Shown here one piece after another: positions 1 through 11,652 of a stretch of DNA of 64,000 bases; within the stretch, counting starts at the first letter, position 1; every line of letters begins with the position of its first letter. Below the pieces are notes generated by a model. That model ran no database searches and was not told the origin of the DNA. It saw nothing but the letters and a program-made list of their open reading frames with translations. Both the position numbers and the translations under genes were made by a program. Origin of the DNA: Clostridia bacterium (GTDB lineage: Bacteria > Bacillota > Clostridia > Oscillospirales > CAG-272); contig JAFTRE010000010.1 of assembly GCA_017462385.1 (NCBI GenBank), forward strand, positions 62,001-126,000, in the 5' to 3' direction.

Positions 1-532
1 CCAGTCGGGCAAGGGCGGCATCGGCTATCTGCTGGAGCAGACCTACGGCTATAATCTGCCCCCCAAGATGCGCGAGCATTTCAGCTATCTCTGCAAGAGC
101 ATTTCCGACCACGAGCACAAGGAGCTTAAGGTGGCTGAGGTGCTGGATATCTTCACCGAGAATTATCTTAATGTCGTCGGAGAGATCCGCGTAACAGACT
201 TTGACTTCATGCGCGAAAACGACACCGTCAAGATCAATATTACATTCATGAAAAACGGCGAGGAGACCGAGCTTGAGGCCGAGGGCAACGGTTCTCTCAG
301 CGCAATAAACAACGCGCTCAAGGCATACACGGGCGAGAATTATACACTGCAGGTCTTTACTCAGCACAGCATGCAAGGACAGGGCTCGCAGAGTGTGGCG
401 GCTTCGTATATCGGACTTGAACGTGAAAACGGCGAAATGTTCTGGGGCGCCGGAACGGATACCGACGTTATCAAAGCAAGTACAAACGCACTTCTCAGTG
501 CTTACCATAACATGACCAAGGGAGGCAAATAA
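1..532 (+). CDS. leuA: 2-isopropylmalate synthase, 3' part only
   Basis: C-terminal part of LeuA, which condenses acetyl-CoA with 2-oxoisovalerate in the first committed step of leucine synthesis. The reading frame is already open at base 2 and the gene starts outside the window. The visible residues begin [13 protein letters not shown], a conserved stretch just before the C-terminal leucine-binding regulatory domain. The rest, rich in [12 protein letters not shown] beta strands, is the LeuA dimer/allosteric domain, so leucine feedback inhibition is expected from the family. The stop is 2 bp before leuC, whose GGAGG lies inside the leuA end, so it is the upstream gene of the leu-ilv operon. 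Confidence 0.9.
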   Translation, partial: QSGKGGIGYLLEQTYGYNLPPKMREHFSYLCKSISDHEHKELKVAEVLDIFTENYLNVVGEIRVTDFDFMRENDTVKINITFMKNGEETELEAEGNGSLSAINNALKAYTGENYTLQVFTQHSMQGQGSQSVAASYIGLERENGEMFWGAGTDTDVIKASTNALLSAYHNMTKGGK

Positions 533-534
533 CA

Positions 535-1794
535 ATGGGAATGACCATGACACAAAAAATTCTTGCGGCACACGCAGGACTTGAAAAGGTCGAGGCGGGT
601 CAGCTTATCAATGCAAAGCTGGATATTGTTCTCGGCAATGATATCACCACCCCCGTGGCGGTAAACGAATTTAAAAAAGCGGGCTTTGACAAGGTCTTTG
701 ACAAGGACAGAGTTGCCATCGTTCTTGACCACTTTGTTCCCAACAAGGATATCAAGGCGGCGGAGCAATCAAAAACCTGCCGCGAATTCGCATGCTCTCA
801 CTGCGTCAGCCACTTCTATGATGTCGGCAAAATGGGAATCGAGCACGCGCTGCTGCCCGAGCAAGGCATAGTCACCGCCGGCGATTGCATTATCGGCGCT
901 GACAGCCACACCTGCACCTACGGCGCGCTCGGCGCGTTTTCCACCGGTGTCGGCTCAACCGACATGGCGGCAGGCATGGCAACGGGCATGGCTTGGTTCA
1001 AGGTTCCCTCCGCCATCAAATTCAATCTGACAGGAAAGCTGCCCGCAAATTGCAGCGGTAAAGACGTTATTCTTACCATTATCGGTATGATAGGCGTTGA
1101 CGGTGCGCTTTATAAGAGCATGGAGTTTGTCGGAGAGGGCGTAAAAAACCTTTCCATGGATGACCGCCTCTGCATATGCAACATGGCGATAGAAGCCGGC
1201 GCGAAAAACGGCATTTTCCCCGTCGACGAAAAAACAGTGGAATATATGAACGGCAGATGCGAGCGCACACCTGTTGTATACCAGGCAGATGACGACGCTG
1301 TATACGAAAAAACGATCGATATCGATCTTTGTGCCATCGTTCCCACCGTTGCCTGCCCTCACCTGCCCGAAAATACACATCCCGCAAGTGAACTTGGGGA
1401 TATAAAGGTCGATCAGGTGGTCATCGGCAGCTGTACCAACGGACGTATGGAGGACATGGAGGCGGCATATAACATTCTGAACGGCAAAAAAATTGCCGAC
1501 GGTGTACGCTGCATCATCATCCCCGGCACCATGCAGATATTGCGCGAATGCGTTGAGCGCGGATGGTATACAGCTTTCATCGACGCAGGCGCGGTCGTTT
1601 CCACTCCCACCTGCGGTCCTTGTCTGGGCGGCTACATGGGTATTCTGGCAGCAGGCGAGCGTTGCATCGCCACTACCAACCGCAATTTCGTCGGCAGAAT
1701 GGGACATGTCAACAGCGAAGTGTATCTGGCTTCCCCGCACACAGCGGCGGCAAGCGCGCTGACAGGCTACATCACCGAATATAAGGAGGCGTAA
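535..1794 (+). CDS. leuC: 3-isopropylmalate dehydratase large subunit
   Basis: Isomerises 2- to 3-isopropylmalate together with LeuD; cytoplasmic aconitase-family iron-sulfur enzyme. At 419 aa it matches the shorter LeuC type of clostridia and archaea. The [4Fe-4S] ligands are visible as GSCTNGR (Cys about 300) and PTCGPCLGG (Cys about 360 and 363). The N-terminal [10 protein letters not shown] is typical. The start at 535 is set by GGAGG at 521-525. Followed 2 bp later by leuD. Confidence 0.97.
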   Translation: MGMTMTQKILAAHAGLEKVEAGQLINAKLDIVLGNDITTPVAVNEFKKAGFDKVFDKDRVAIVLDHFVPNKDIKAAEQSKTCREFACSHCVSHFYDVGKMGIEHALLPEQGIVTAGDCIIGADSHTCTYGALGAFSTGVGSTDMAAGMATGMAWFKVPSAIKFNLTGKLPANCSGKDVILTIIGMIGVDGALYKSMEFVGEGVKNLSMDDRLCICNMAIEAGAKNGIFPVDEKTVEYMNGRCERTPVVYQADDDAVYEKTIDIDLCAIVPTVACPHLPENTHPASELGDIKVDQVVIGSCTNGRMEDMEAAYNILNGKKIADGVRCIIIPGTMQILRECVERGWYTAFIDAGAVVSTPTCGPCLGGYMGILAAGERCIATTNRNFVGRMGHVNSEVYLASPHTAAASALTGYITEYKEA

Positions 1795-1796
1795 AC

Positions 1797-2294
1797 ATGA
1801 ACACACAAGGTAAAGTTTTTAAATATCCCGACAACGTGGACACCGATGTTATCATCCCCGCGCGTTATCTGAACACTCCCGATGCAAACGAGCTCGCGCT
1901 TCACTGCATGGAGGATATTGACAAGGATTTTGTTAAGAATGTTAAGCCCGGCGACGTTATGGTTGCGGGCTGGAACTTCGGCTGCGGCTCGTCCCGCGAG
2001 CACGCCCCGCTCGTCATCAAGACCTGCAAAACAGGCTGTGTTATCGCCAAGAGCTTTGCAAGAATATTTTATCGCAACGCCATAAATATCGGTCTGCCCA
2101 TTCTCGAATGCGAGCAGGCAGCGGATGAAATATGCGCAGGCGACGAGGTAAAGGTGGATTTTGACACCGGCATCATTACCGACATCACAACGGGCAAAAG
2201 CTATCAGGCACAGCCCTTTCCTCCCTTTATTCAAAACATTATCAAAAGCGGCGGACTGCTGAAATCCTTGAAAGAAGGCGAACAGAATGGTTAA
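1797..2294 (+). CDS. leuD: 3-isopropylmalate dehydratase small subunit
   Basis: Small swivel subunit of isopropylmalate isomerase, 165 aa, usual length for the short LeuD form. The substrate-contact motif [14 protein letters not shown] lies near residues 58-71, and the N-terminus ([17 protein letters not shown]) is the classic aconitase swivel-domain opening. Its 3' end overlaps leuB by 8 bp, indicating translational coupling within the leu-ilv operon. Confidence 0.97.
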   Translation: MNTQGKVFKYPDNVDTDVIIPARYLNTPDANELALHCMEDIDKDFVKNVKPGDVMVAGWNFGCGSSREHAPLVIKTCKTGCVIAKSFARIFYRNAINIGLPILECEQAADEICAGDEVKVDFDTGIITDITTGKSYQAQPFPPFIQNIIKSGGLLKSLKEGEQNG

Positions 2295-3354
2295 AAATAT
2301 TGCTGTGATCCGCGGCGACGGCATCGGTCCCGAGATCGTGGAACAGGCACTCAATGTGCTGAATAAGGTTGCCGAGCTTTACGGTCATACCTTCAATTAC
2401 ACCGCCGTTGACATGGGCGGTTGCGCCATCGACAAATGGGGCGATCCGCTGCCCGAGCAAATGCTGAAAAAATGCGTCGAATCCGACAGCGTTCTGCTGG
2501 GTGCCGTCGGCGGTAACAAGTGGAACGACGTCCCGGGGCATATGCGCCCCGAAAAGGGCTTGCTCCGACTCCGCGCGGGCATGGGCGTTTATTCAAACAA
2601 CCGCCCCGCAAAGATCTGGAAACAGCTTGCCGACGCCTCGCCGCTGAAAAAGTCCATCGTTGACAAAGGTATCGACTTCATCATCGTGCGCGAGCTGATC
2701 GGAGGAATCTATTTTGGCGAGCACAAGACCGAGGGCGACACCGCTATCGACGTTCTTACTTATAACGAAAAAGAAATCGAGCGCATCGGAAGAATCGGCT
2801 TTGAGACCGCGAGAAAAAGAAACAAAAAGCTTTGCTCGGTTGAAAAGAGCAACGTGCTCGATTCCAGCCGCCTTTGGAAAAAGGTCATGCACCGCCTGGC
2901 AGAGCAATATCCCGACGTGGAGCTGTCGGATATGCTGGTGGATAACTGCGCGATGCAAATAGTAAAGAACCCCGCTCAGTTTGACGTTATCGTAACCGAA
3001 AATATGTTTGGAGATATTCTTTCGGACGAAGCGTCCATGATTACAGGCTCGATAGGTATGATCCCCTCCTCCAGCCTCGGCGCCACCACCTGCGGCCTTT
3101 ACGAGCCAATCCACGGCTCGGCTCCCGACATTGCGGGCAAAGACCTTGCCAACCCCATAGGAACCATTCTTTCCGCGGCTATGATGCTGCGCTTCAGCTT
3201 TGATATGCCGAAGGAAGCCGACGCGATAGAAAACGCCGTTTCCGCTTATCTTGATGCAGGCTACCGCACTGCGGACATTATGAGCGAGGGCATGACTCAG
3301 GTCGGCTGTTCGCGCTGCGGCGAGCTCATCATCAGCAACTTGAGGAAGGAGTGA
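2287..3354 (+). CDS. leuB: 3-isopropylmalate dehydrogenase
   Basis: NAD-dependent oxidative decarboxylation of 3-isopropylmalate to 2-oxoisocaproate, the third step of leucine synthesis. 355 aa. Family signatures include the N-terminal RGDGIGPEI, the metal/substrate region [17 protein letters not shown] and the C-terminal [14 protein letters not shown]. The start overlaps leuD; GAAGGCG just upstream serves as the ribosome binding site. The stop is 4 bp before ilvB. Confidence 0.97.
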   Translation: MVKNIAVIRGDGIGPEIVEQALNVLNKVAELYGHTFNYTAVDMGGCAIDKWGDPLPEQMLKKCVESDSVLLGAVGGNKWNDVPGHMRPEKGLLRLRAGMGVYSNNRPAKIWKQLADASPLKKSIVDKGIDFIIVRELIGGIYFGEHKTEGDTAIDVLTYNEKEIERIGRIGFETARKRNKKLCSVEKSNVLDSSRLWKKVMHRLAEQYPDVELSDMLVDNCAMQIVKNPAQFDVIVTENMFGDILSDEASMITGSIGMIPSSSLGATTCGLYEPIHGSAPDIAGKDLANPIGTILSAAMMLRFSFDMPKEADAIENAVSAYLDAGYRTADIMSEGMTQVGCSRCGELIISNLRKE

Positions 3355-3358
3355 GATA

Positions 3359-5026
3359 ATGCTTTTATCCGGCGCAGATATACTTGTAAAAACCTTGATA
3401 GAACAAGGCTGCGACACGGTGTTCGGTTACCCCGGCGGACAAATATTAAATGTTTATGACAGCCTATATACTCATCAAAATGAGATACATCATATTTTGA
3501 CTGCTCACGAGCAGGGCGCGGCACATGCGGCAGACGGCTACGCAAGAACGACCGGCAAGGTCGGCGTGGTCATCTCCACCTCGGGTCCCGGAGCAACCAA
3601 TCTTGTCACGGGCATCGCCACCGCTTATCTTGACTCGATACCGTTGATTGCCATCTGCGGAAACGTCCCGACAACGCAGATAGGGTCCGACAGCTTCCAA
3701 GAGATCGATATAACCGGCGTCACACTGCCGATTACAAAGCACAATTATTTTGTAGGCAGTGTGGAACAGCTCGCCGACACGGTTCGCGAGGCATTTACGC
3801 TTGCAAGCTCTGGCAGACCCGGTCCCGTTTTGATCGACGTTCCAAAGGACGTACAGATAGCCAAATGCGAATATACCCCAAAGCAGCCCGCACAGGCAGA
3901 AAAGCCCTATGCGGCAAAGGATATCAGAATAAAAGAAGCGGCGGAGTACATCAATGCCGCAACACGTCCCTACATTTATTTCGGCGGTGGTGTTATCACC
4001 TCCGCCGCGCAGGACGAAATGCTGCAACTTGCCGAAAAGATCGATGCACCTATCGGGTGCTCATTAATGGGTCTTTCGGGCATCCCCACCGACCATCCCC
4101 GCTTTCTCGGAATGCAGGGAATGCACGGTCACTATGCATCCTCAATGGCGATGCACAACGCTGACCTGATCATTTCTCTCGGAGTGCGCTTCAACGACCG
4201 CGTTACCGGCAACCGCGCGAAATTTGCAACCAAAGCCAAGATCATACACATTGATGTGGATGGCTCGGAGCTTTCCAAAACGGTCAATGCCGTTTGCGGA
4301 CTCCGCGGCGACGTAAAGCTGACGCTTCAAGGCTTGTTACCGCTGATAAAGCAAAGCTCAAAGAGCGATTGGAACGCTACAGTAGCTCGCTTCAGAGCGG
4401 AGGAGGACGACTATCTCGACAACCGCGAGGGCTTAACGCCCCGCAGGGCGATCCTGACGCTCAACAAGCATTTGGGAGCAAACACCGCCGTGGCTACCGA
4501 TGTCGGTCAGCACCAAATGTGGTCGGCGCAAAATCTGTCATTCAAAAGCCCCAGGAGATTCGTGTCCAGCGGCGGACTCGGAACCATGGGCTTCGGTCTG
4601 GGTGCCGCAATCGGCGCGGCGTTCGGAACAAAGGAGAGAAGCGTGCTTGTCACGGGCGACGGCAGCTTCGGTATGTGCTTGAACGAGCTCGCAACGGCAG
4701 TTTCTTACAATGTGCCCGTTGTCATTCTGATCATGAACAACGGCGTGCTCGGTATGGTGCGTCAATGGCAAACTCTGTTCTTTAACAAGCACTATTCCAA
4801 CACCGTGCTTGACCGCAAGACCGATTTTGTTGCTCTGGCGCGCTCCTTCGGAGCAGACGGAGTGGCGGTATCGACCGCAGAACAGCTTGATGCGGCGCTC
4901 GCAACCGCCTTCGAGCACGACGGTCCATTTGTGATCGACTGCACCATAGATAAGGATGAATTCGTTCTTCCCATGCTGCCTCCCGGCGGAAGCATGGACG
5001 ATATTATTGTAAAGGTAGGTGACTGA
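3359..5026 (+). CDS. ilvB: acetolactate synthase large (catalytic) subunit
   Basis: Thiamine-diphosphate enzyme making 2-acetolactate or 2-aceto-2-hydroxybutyrate, shared by valine, leucine and isoleucine synthesis. 555 aa. The catalytic glutamate sits in AHEQGAAHAADGYAR (Glu about 50), and the ThDP/Mg motif GDGSFGMCLNEL followed by NNGVLGM lies near residues 433-465. FAD and ThDP domains are in the usual order. GAAGGAGTGAG lies just upstream of the ATG. Overlaps or abuts ilvN, its regulatory partner. Confidence 0.97.
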   Translation: MLLSGADILVKTLIEQGCDTVFGYPGGQILNVYDSLYTHQNEIHHILTAHEQGAAHAADGYARTTGKVGVVISTSGPGATNLVTGIATAYLDSIPLIAICGNVPTTQIGSDSFQEIDITGVTLPITKHNYFVGSVEQLADTVREAFTLASSGRPGPVLIDVPKDVQIAKCEYTPKQPAQAEKPYAAKDIRIKEAAEYINAATRPYIYFGGGVITSAAQDEMLQLAEKIDAPIGCSLMGLSGIPTDHPRFLGMQGMHGHYASSMAMHNADLIISLGVRFNDRVTGNRAKFATKAKIIHIDVDGSELSKTVNAVCGLRGDVKLTLQGLLPLIKQSSKSDWNATVARFRAEEDDYLDNREGLTPRRAILTLNKHLGANTAVATDVGQHQMWSAQNLSFKSPRRFVSSGGLGTMGFGLGAAIGAAFGTKERSVLVTGDGSFGMCLNELATAVSYNVPVVILIMNNGVLGMVRQWQTLFFNKHYSNTVLDRKTDFVALARSFGADGVAVSTAEQLDAALATAFEHDGPFVIDCTIDKDEFVLPMLPPGGSMDDIIVKVGD

Positions 5027-5027
5027 T

Positions 5028-5534
5028 ATGAACAGATATACCGTAGCGGTATTGGTGCGCAATCAATTCGGCGTGCTTAACCGTGTAACAAGCATGTTTC
5101 GTCGCCGCCAGTTCAATATCAGCGCACTGACCGTCAGCGAAACGGAATCCGCCGAGTTTTCCCGCATTACTGTCGTTTTTGACGGCGAGGAAACCTATAA
5201 ACAACAGCTTATAAACCAGCTGTATAAGCTGCCGGACGTTTGCTCCATAAAAGAGTTCACGGCAGACAATTCCATAAGCTGTGAGCTGCTTCTCATCAAA
5301 ATGCAAAACGATCCCGCAACGCGTGACGATATCCATGCCGCGGCAGAGGCTTTTCATGCCGCCACCGTTGATTATTCAAAGGATTCTTTCACACTTCGCT
5401 TGGCGGACGACCCGAGAAGAGTCGACGATTTTATCAATTTGATGCGAGACTATAAAATACTTGAAATTTGTCGGACAGGCAGTGTTTCGCTTGAAAAAGG
5501 CAGCACCACCATCCGTCAAACCATCAATTTTTAA
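5028..5534 (+). CDS. ilvN: acetolactate synthase small (regulatory) subunit
   Basis: ACT-domain regulatory subunit that binds valine and stimulates IlvB. The N-terminus RYTVAVLVRNQFGVLNRV is the canonical ACT opening; a second ferredoxin-like domain fills the C-terminal half. I choose the ATG at 5028, 2 bp after the ilvB stop and about 7 nt after GGTAGGTG. A GTG at 5019 inside ilvB would add three residues. 168 aa from 5028, a typical length. Followed by ilvC after 22 bp. Confidence 0.93.
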   Translation: MNRYTVAVLVRNQFGVLNRVTSMFRRRQFNISALTVSETESAEFSRITVVFDGEETYKQQLINQLYKLPDVCSIKEFTADNSISCELLLIKMQNDPATRDDIHAAAEAFHAATVDYSKDSFTLRLADDPRRVDDFINLMRDYKILEICRTGSVSLEKGSTTIRQTINF

Positions 5535-5550
5535 AAAATAAAAGAGGTAA

Positions 5551-6573
<1,023 letters not shown>

Positions 6574-6586
6574 ATACCCACCCAAT

Positions 6587-6640
6587 CACGTAGGGGCGAC
6601 CTGCGGTCGCCAGCAGGCGCACGCAGTGCGCCCCTACGTG
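6587..6640. repeat. 54-bp nested palindrome between ilvC and ilvD
   Basis: Outer arms CACGTAGGGGCG and CGCCCCTACGTG are exact inverted copies. Between them lie two further hairpins: GCGAC-CTGCG-GTCGC and GGCGCAC-GCA-GTGCGCC. The whole could fold as a three-way cloverleaf in RNA or as a cruciform. There is no U-run, so it is not an obvious terminator; it may instead be an mRNA-processing or stabilising element or a REP-like palindrome. A simpler relative with a GTAGGGG core lies at 53485-53512. Confidence 0.85.
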
Positions 6641-6670
6641 GTGCCGCATCATTTTTGAAAAGGAGAAAAT

Positions 6671-8326
6671 ATGTCAAAAGAAAACATTGTTGACGGAGCA
6701 CATAACGCTCCTCACCGCAGTCTGTTTCACGCACTGGGTCTGACCGAGGAGGAGCAGTCAAGACCGCTGATCGGTATTGTCAGCTCTTATAACGAGATCG
6801 TTCCGGGGCATATGAACATCGACAAAATTGTGGACGCTGTTAAGCTCGGCGTTGCAATGGCGGGCGGAACACCCATCGTTTTCCCTGCCATCGCCGTCTG
6901 CGACGGCATCGCGATGGGACATACCGGAATGAAATATTCACTTGTCACCCGCGATCTGATCGCAGACAGCACCGAGGCTATGGCGCTTGCACACGGTTTT
7001 GACGGACTTGTTATGGTGCCCAACTGTGATAAAAACGTCCCCGGACTGCTCATGGCGGCGGCAAGAGTCAACATTCCCACCGTTTTTGTCAGTGGTGGAC
7101 CTATGCTGGCAGGACATGTGGACGGTAAAAAGACCAGTCTTTCCAGCATGTTTGAGGCGGTAGGCGCTTATTCTGCCGGCAAGCTGTCAGAAGAAAAGCT
7201 GCGCGAATACGAATGCAAGACCTGCCCCACCTGCGGCTCCTGCTCGGGTATGTACACAGCCAATTCCATGAACTGCCTGACTGAAGCGCTCGGTATGGGG
7301 CTTCGCGGCAACGGCACTATCCCCGCCGTTTATTCCGCGCGCATCGAGCTTGCAAAGCACGCGGGAATGGCTGTCATGGATATGGTGCGCAAAAACATCC
7401 GCCCGCGCGACATCATGACCGAGGACGCACTGATGAATGCGTTGACCGTTGACATGGCGCTGGGCTGTTCGACCAACAGCATGCTGCATCTGCCTGCCAT
7501 CGCACATGAGTGCGGTGTTGAGCTGAATTTGGATATTGCAAACAAAATAAGCGCAAAAACGCCCAATCTTTGTCACTTGGCGCCCGCGGGAAGAACCTAT
7601 ATGGAGGAGCTTGACGAGGCGGGAGGCGTTTACGCCGTTATGAACGAGCTGAACAAAAAAGGTCTCATAAACACCGAGTGCATGACCGTCACAGGCAAGA
7701 CCGTGGGCGAAAACATCGAGGGTTGCGTCAATCTCAACCACGATGTTATCCGTCCCATTGACAACCCTTACAGCGAAACGGGCGGAATCGCCGTTCTCCG
7801 CGGCAATCTTGCACCCGAGGGCAGCGTTGTCAAGCGCTCGGCAGTATTGCCCGAAATGCTGGTTCACCAAGGACCCGCAAGAGTATTTGACTGCGAGGAG
7901 GACGCGCAGGCGGCCATCAACGCAGGCAAGATCGTGGCGGGCGATGTTGTGGTCATCCGTTACGAGGGTCCCCGCGGCGGTCCGGGTATGCGCGAGATGC
8001 TCAATCCCACCTCTGCCATCATGGGCATGGGTCTGGGCAACAGCGTAGCACTCATTACAGACGGTCGCTTCAGCGGCGCGACCAGAGGCGCCTGCATCGG
8101 TCACATCACGCCTGAGGCGGCTTCGGGCGGACTCATCGGCGTTGTCGAGGATGGCGACATTATCAGCATCAATATTCCCGAAAACAAGCTTGAACTGATG
8201 GTCGACGAAGCAATACTCGCAGAACGCATGAAAAACTTTGTTCCCAAAACAAAAGAGCTTTCGGGCTACTTAAAGCGGTATGCGGCACTTGTTTCGGGCG
8301 GTGCCTCGGGCGCAATTTTAAACTGA
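6671..8326 (+). CDS. ilvD: dihydroxy-acid dehydratase
   Basis: Dehydrates 2,3-dihydroxyisovalerate and 2,3-dihydroxy-3-methylvalerate to the 2-oxo acids; iron-sulfur enzyme of the IlvD/Edd family. 551 aa. Cluster-binding cysteines are visible in NCDKNVPG (about residue 118) and [18 protein letters not shown] (about 184-201). The conserved GRFSGATRG region lies near residue 465. AAAAGGAG precedes the ATG. Last biosynthetic gene of the operon; the next ATG follows one base after the stop. Confidence 0.97.
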   Translation: MSKENIVDGAHNAPHRSLFHALGLTEEEQSRPLIGIVSSYNEIVPGHMNIDKIVDAVKLGVAMAGGTPIVFPAIAVCDGIAMGHTGMKYSLVTRDLIADSTEAMALAHGFDGLVMVPNCDKNVPGLLMAAARVNIPTVFVSGGPMLAGHVDGKKTSLSSMFEAVGAYSAGKLSEEKLREYECKTCPTCGSCSGMYTANSMNCLTEALGMGLRGNGTIPAVYSARIELAKHAGMAVMDMVRKNIRPRDIMTEDALMNALTVDMALGCSTNSMLHLPAIAHECGVELNLDIANKISAKTPNLCHLAPAGRTYMEELDEAGGVYAVMNELNKKGLINTECMTVTGKTVGENIEGCVNLNHDVIRPIDNPYSETGGIAVLRGNLAPEGSVVKRSAVLPEMLVHQGPARVFDCEEDAQAAINAGKIVAGDVVVIRYEGPRGGPGMREMLNPTSAIMGMGLGNSVALITDGRFSGATRGACIGHITPEAASGGLIGVVEDGDIISINIPENKLELMVDEAILAERMKNFVPKTKELSGYLKRYAALVSGGASGAILN

Positions 8327-8327
8327 T

Positions 8328-9491
8328 ATGAAAAATTTAAAGATCAAGCTGGACTCTCTGTGCATTTTCAGGTCATTGCTCAAGGATCCCGTCATTTCAT
8401 CGCTTTGCTCGTATCTTGAAGCTCCCGCAAACTCGGCATATGCCGAGTTTGCGGCGACGATTTACAATGCCAACGGTGGAAATATAAGCGAATATGTTCG
8501 TGAAATATGCGAAAACAGCGAAAATGTATATGTCAAGACTGTCGGGCGAGGCGAGGAGATACCGAGCTATTTATATGATGCTCTTGTTGCCGAACTGGAT
8601 GTGCTGCAGGAGGTAGCCGAGCTTACACCGGACAAGCTTCGTCGGCTTATTGAATATAAAGGCTTTTTGCCCGAATTTACCTGCTCGGCTTTACAGCTCA
8701 AGGACAGCTACATTCACAGAACAAAAAACATCGGCAAATACGGCTACGGAATATATGCCAAAAACCGTATGTTTTATGTCGATGAGCAAAACACGATCGT
8801 TCCCGTGTATAATCCCGATAAGACCGCGCTTTCGGATCTGGTGGATTATGAGCGCGAGCGGCAGATCATCATTGACAACACAAAAGCACTGCTTGACGGC
8901 AAGCCCGCGGCAAACATTCTGCTTACGGGAGACGCCGGTACAGGTAAATCATCCACGGTAAAGGCCGTCGCAAATGCGCTGTGGAACGAGGGACTTCGTA
9001 TTATCGAGGTGCGCAAGGATCAGCTGCGCGCAATTCCCAAAATTCTCGATGAGCTGTCGGTCAATCCTCTTAAATTTGTGCTGTTCATTGACGACCTCTC
9101 GTTCTTAAAGGACGACGACAACTTCAATGCTCTCAAGGCGGTTTTGGAGGGGTCTGTAACTGCGAAATCCAAAAATGTGGTGATATACGCCACAAGCAAC
9201 CGCCGCCACATCATAAAAGAAAAGTTTTCCGACCGCGAGGGTGATGATGTGCATCGCAACGACACCATGCAGGAGCTGATATCGTTGTCGGAACGCTTCG
9301 GGATTCACATCACCTTCAGCAAACCGACGAAGCAAACCTTTCTGCATATCGTGCATCACTTGGCAGACGAGAACGGCATTCAAATGCCCGCCGAGGAGCT
9401 GGAGCTGCTCGCAGAGCGCTTTGCTTTGGAGCGCGGCTCAAGATCCGCTCGCCTCGCTCGGCAGTTTATTGACAGCCTGCTGGCAAAATAA
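8328..9491 (+). CDS. DUF815-family AAA+ ATPase
   Basis: 387 aa. An N-terminal helical half of about 180 residues is followed by a P-loop module: Walker A GDAGTGKSS (about 201-209), Walker B FVLFIDD (about 250-256) and sensor-like YATSNRRH. The arrangement and the HRNDTMQELISLSERFG stretch match the DUF815 family, single AAA+ modules of unknown substrate widespread in bacteria. Starts 1 bp after ilvD without its own strong ribosome binding site, so it is probably translated by coupling as the distal operon gene, though no link to amino acid synthesis is known to me. Confidence 0.85.
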   Translation: MKNLKIKLDSLCIFRSLLKDPVISSLCSYLEAPANSAYAEFAATIYNANGGNISEYVREICENSENVYVKTVGRGEEIPSYLYDALVAELDVLQEVAELTPDKLRRLIEYKGFLPEFTCSALQLKDSYIHRTKNIGKYGYGIYAKNRMFYVDEQNTIVPVYNPDKTALSDLVDYERERQIIIDNTKALLDGKPAANILLTGDAGTGKSSTVKAVANALWNEGLRIIEVRKDQLRAIPKILDELSVNPLKFVLFIDDLSFLKDDDNFNALKAVLEGSVTAKSKNVVIYATSNRRHIIKEKFSDREGDDVHRNDTMQELISLSERFGIHITFSKPTKQTFLHIVHHLADENGIQMPAEELELLAERFALERGSRSARLARQFIDSLLAK

Positions 9492-9529
9492 AACGCCGTC
9501 AGATGCCACTCTAAGCTATACCAATCAAC

Positions 9530-9556
9530 AAGGCTGTGCCTCGGCACAGCTTTTTG
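9530..9556 (+). terminator. rho-independent terminator of the leu-ilv operon
   Basis: CTGTGCC-TC-GGCACAG stem followed by TTTTTGATTT, 40 bp after the DUF815 ATPase. Confidence 0.85.
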
Positions 9557-9567
9557 ATTTATTTTCA

Positions 9568-9596
9568 TTGACAGCGTAGCGATTATCTGTTATAAT
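9568..9596 (+). promoter_or_regulatory. sigma-A promoter of the GDPD lipoprotein gene
   Basis: TTGACA at 9568-9573 and TATAAT at 9591-9596 with a 17-bp spacer; a consensus match in both boxes. Confidence 0.9.
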
Positions 9597-9634
9597 TAAA
9601 GATAGCAAATTTATCTACCGAAAGGATAACGGTT

Positions 9635-11602
9635 ATGAAAAAGCTTATTATCGTGCTGGCGGTACTTATGTGCGCCCTGCTCGTCGTTTCCTGTAACACC
9701 ACAGGCAATCCCGCAGATAGCACAAACAACCCCGGTACAAATACACCCGGCACAAATGTTGACGGCACACCCGTCACAACTCCCGACCCCGCCGTAACCA
9801 CTCCATCGGACACCATCGCCACCTCCCTTCCCATAGTTGCCAACGGTGCTACAGAATATAAAATTCTTCGTTCGGATAATAGCGCCGACATCGTTACGCA
9901 AGCCGCCTCGGATCTGCGCGGTGCCATTCAGGAAAAGTACGGTATTAAATCCGTGAGCATCGGCACCGACTTTGAGCGAAACGTCGATCCCTCCACCCGC
10001 TACCCCTATGAGATACTCGTCGGCTCCACCAACCGCGACGAAAGCATCCAAGCGCTCGGCAGTATCAAGTATAACGATTTCATTATCAAGGTTTCGGGCA
10101 CCCGCGTGGTGATCGCGGGCGGTAACGACGAAAAAACCGTCGAGGCGGTCAAATATTTCATCGCTAATTACCTCACCGCCGACTCTCTCGAGCTTTCCTC
10201 CGATCTGCTTTATGTCGACGAGGCGGAGTATCCGAAGAGCAATCAGACACTGCTCGGCAAAAATCTGTCCGAATATACACTTGTTTGCCCCAATTCCTAT
10301 AAGGAATACGCCTCCATTATCGCGGGTGAGCTGGGCGAAATGTGCGGTGCTATCATAAATATCGCATCCGAAAACAACGATGCTGTCGAAAATGAGATCA
10401 TAATCGCCAGCCTTAAGCGCGGCGTCAGCGGTACATGGGGCGTTGATGATTACTCCATCCGCGTTGATGGCACAAAGATATATATCGGCGGCGGCTCCGC
10501 ATATGCGGTAGGCTCGGGATGCCGTCAGCTACTCAATGTAATCAAGGACGCCAACAGTGATATCACCGCATCGTCGCTTGCCGTTGATTATGTTTTGCCC
10601 GACAGAGAGGTCTACATAAACGATATCTCCAAGCTTGCCATGCACTGGGATATCTACATGGACACCCCCGAATGGATGCTGGACTTTGAGGAAAAGACCG
10701 CTGCAATGAACGACCCCGACGGCAGACTTATGTCCTGCTTACACCGCGGCGAGGCCGATTTCTATCCTGAAGACTCTATCGAAGGCATTATCAGTGCCAT
10801 TAAATTGGGCGCTGACATGATCGAAATCGATCCCCGCCTGACAAAAGACGGCGTTCTGATACTCATGCATGACGAAACGCTGACAAGAACCACAAACTTC
10901 GAGGAAATGGCAGGCAAAAACGGTCTGCCGACTTCCAACAGAATCGAGGATTGGACATATGCACAGCTCCAGCAGTTAAACCTCAAAGAAGCATCGGGCG
11001 GCACAAGTGCCAAGCTTACTACCTACAAGATACCCACGCTGGACGAGGCAATGAAGGTCTGCGCAAACCGCATCTTTATCCGTCTTGACGTTAAGGGCGA
11101 CTCTACCCATGACATTTGCTGGGAATATGAAAAGGACATCTGGCCGCTCATTCAAAAGTATAATACGTACACCAACGTAATATTTACTTGGCACTCTTTT
11201 GTCTATAAGAACGGCTATGCGCTTGCCACCAAATACAAGGCTCTCATGGAAAAGGCCTGTGGTGACTCTGCTTTCTGCTTTGTCGGTCTTAATGCGAGCG
11301 GTTCTGCGGCAAACGTGCTCAACACCATTAATAAATACAACCTTGACAACTGTGTCCGTCTTACCGACTGCAACTTCAGCACCACCCCCATGCCCGAATA
11401 TCTGGAAAAGGTGGCAACCTTAATGGCAAATCTGCGCGGCAAGGCGCGCGTCTACATTGACGCTCACAACGCAAGCTCCAAATATGAAACTCCCGAGGGC
11501 TATGCCGAGCTGCATGAGACCGGCATCAATATCCTGCTCGTGGATAAGGGCTATGAGCTGTGCAAGTACATCAGCGAAAACTTCACCGCAACCGAAAAAT
11601 AA
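9635..11602 (+). CDS. lipoprotein with glycerophosphodiester phosphodiesterase domain
   Basis: 655 aa. A signal peptide ends in a lipobox (LLVVSC, Cys about 20), followed by a Thr/Pro/Asn-rich linker to about residue 70. Residues about 75-340 form a module also seen in the NAGPA lipoprotein at 39587-41365 (EILVGSTNRDES versus EILVGDTNRTES), resembling the non-catalytic domain that precedes many glycosidase modules. Residues about 365-650 are a GDPD TIM barrel: LHRGE (His about 370), IEIDPRLTKDG and LMHDETLTRTT (His about 411). Predicted to cleave glycerophosphodiesters or teichoic-acid-like polymers at the cell surface. AAAGGAT ribosome binding site; monocistronic. Confidence 0.85.
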   Translation: MKKLIIVLAVLMCALLVVSCNTTGNPADSTNNPGTNTPGTNVDGTPVTTPDPAVTTPSDTIATSLPIVANGATEYKILRSDNSADIVTQAASDLRGAIQEKYGIKSVSIGTDFERNVDPSTRYPYEILVGSTNRDESIQALGSIKYNDFIIKVSGTRVVIAGGNDEKTVEAVKYFIANYLTADSLELSSDLLYVDEAEYPKSNQTLLGKNLSEYTLVCPNSYKEYASIIAGELGEMCGAIINIASENNDAVENEIIIASLKRGVSGTWGVDDYSIRVDGTKIYIGGGSAYAVGSGCRQLLNVIKDANSDITASSLAVDYVLPDREVYINDISKLAMHWDIYMDTPEWMLDFEEKTAAMNDPDGRLMSCLHRGEADFYPEDSIEGIISAIKLGADMIEIDPRLTKDGVLILMHDETLTRTTNFEEMAGKNGLPTSNRIEDWTYAQLQQLNLKEASGGTSAKLTTYKIPTLDEAMKVCANRIFIRLDVKGDSTHDICWEYEKDIWPLIQKYNTYTNVIFTWHSFVYKNGYALATKYKALMEKACGDSAFCFVGLNASGSAANVLNTINKYNLDNCVRLTDCNFSTTPMPEYLEKVATLMANLRGKARVYIDAHNASSKYETPEGYAELHETGINILLVDKGYELCKYISENFTATEK

Positions 11603-11608
11603 AACACT

Positions 11609-11639
11609 GTTATGCCTGCTTACCGTAAGCAGGCATAAC
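11609..11639. terminator. perfect 14-bp hairpin between two plus-strand genes
   Basis: GTTATGCCTGCTTA and its exact inverse with a 3-nt loop. Only two T residues follow, so it may act as an mRNA processing or stability stem rather than a full terminator; the thioesterase ATG lies 14 bp later. Confidence 0.6.
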
Positions 11640-11652
11640 TTAAAAGGAAAAA

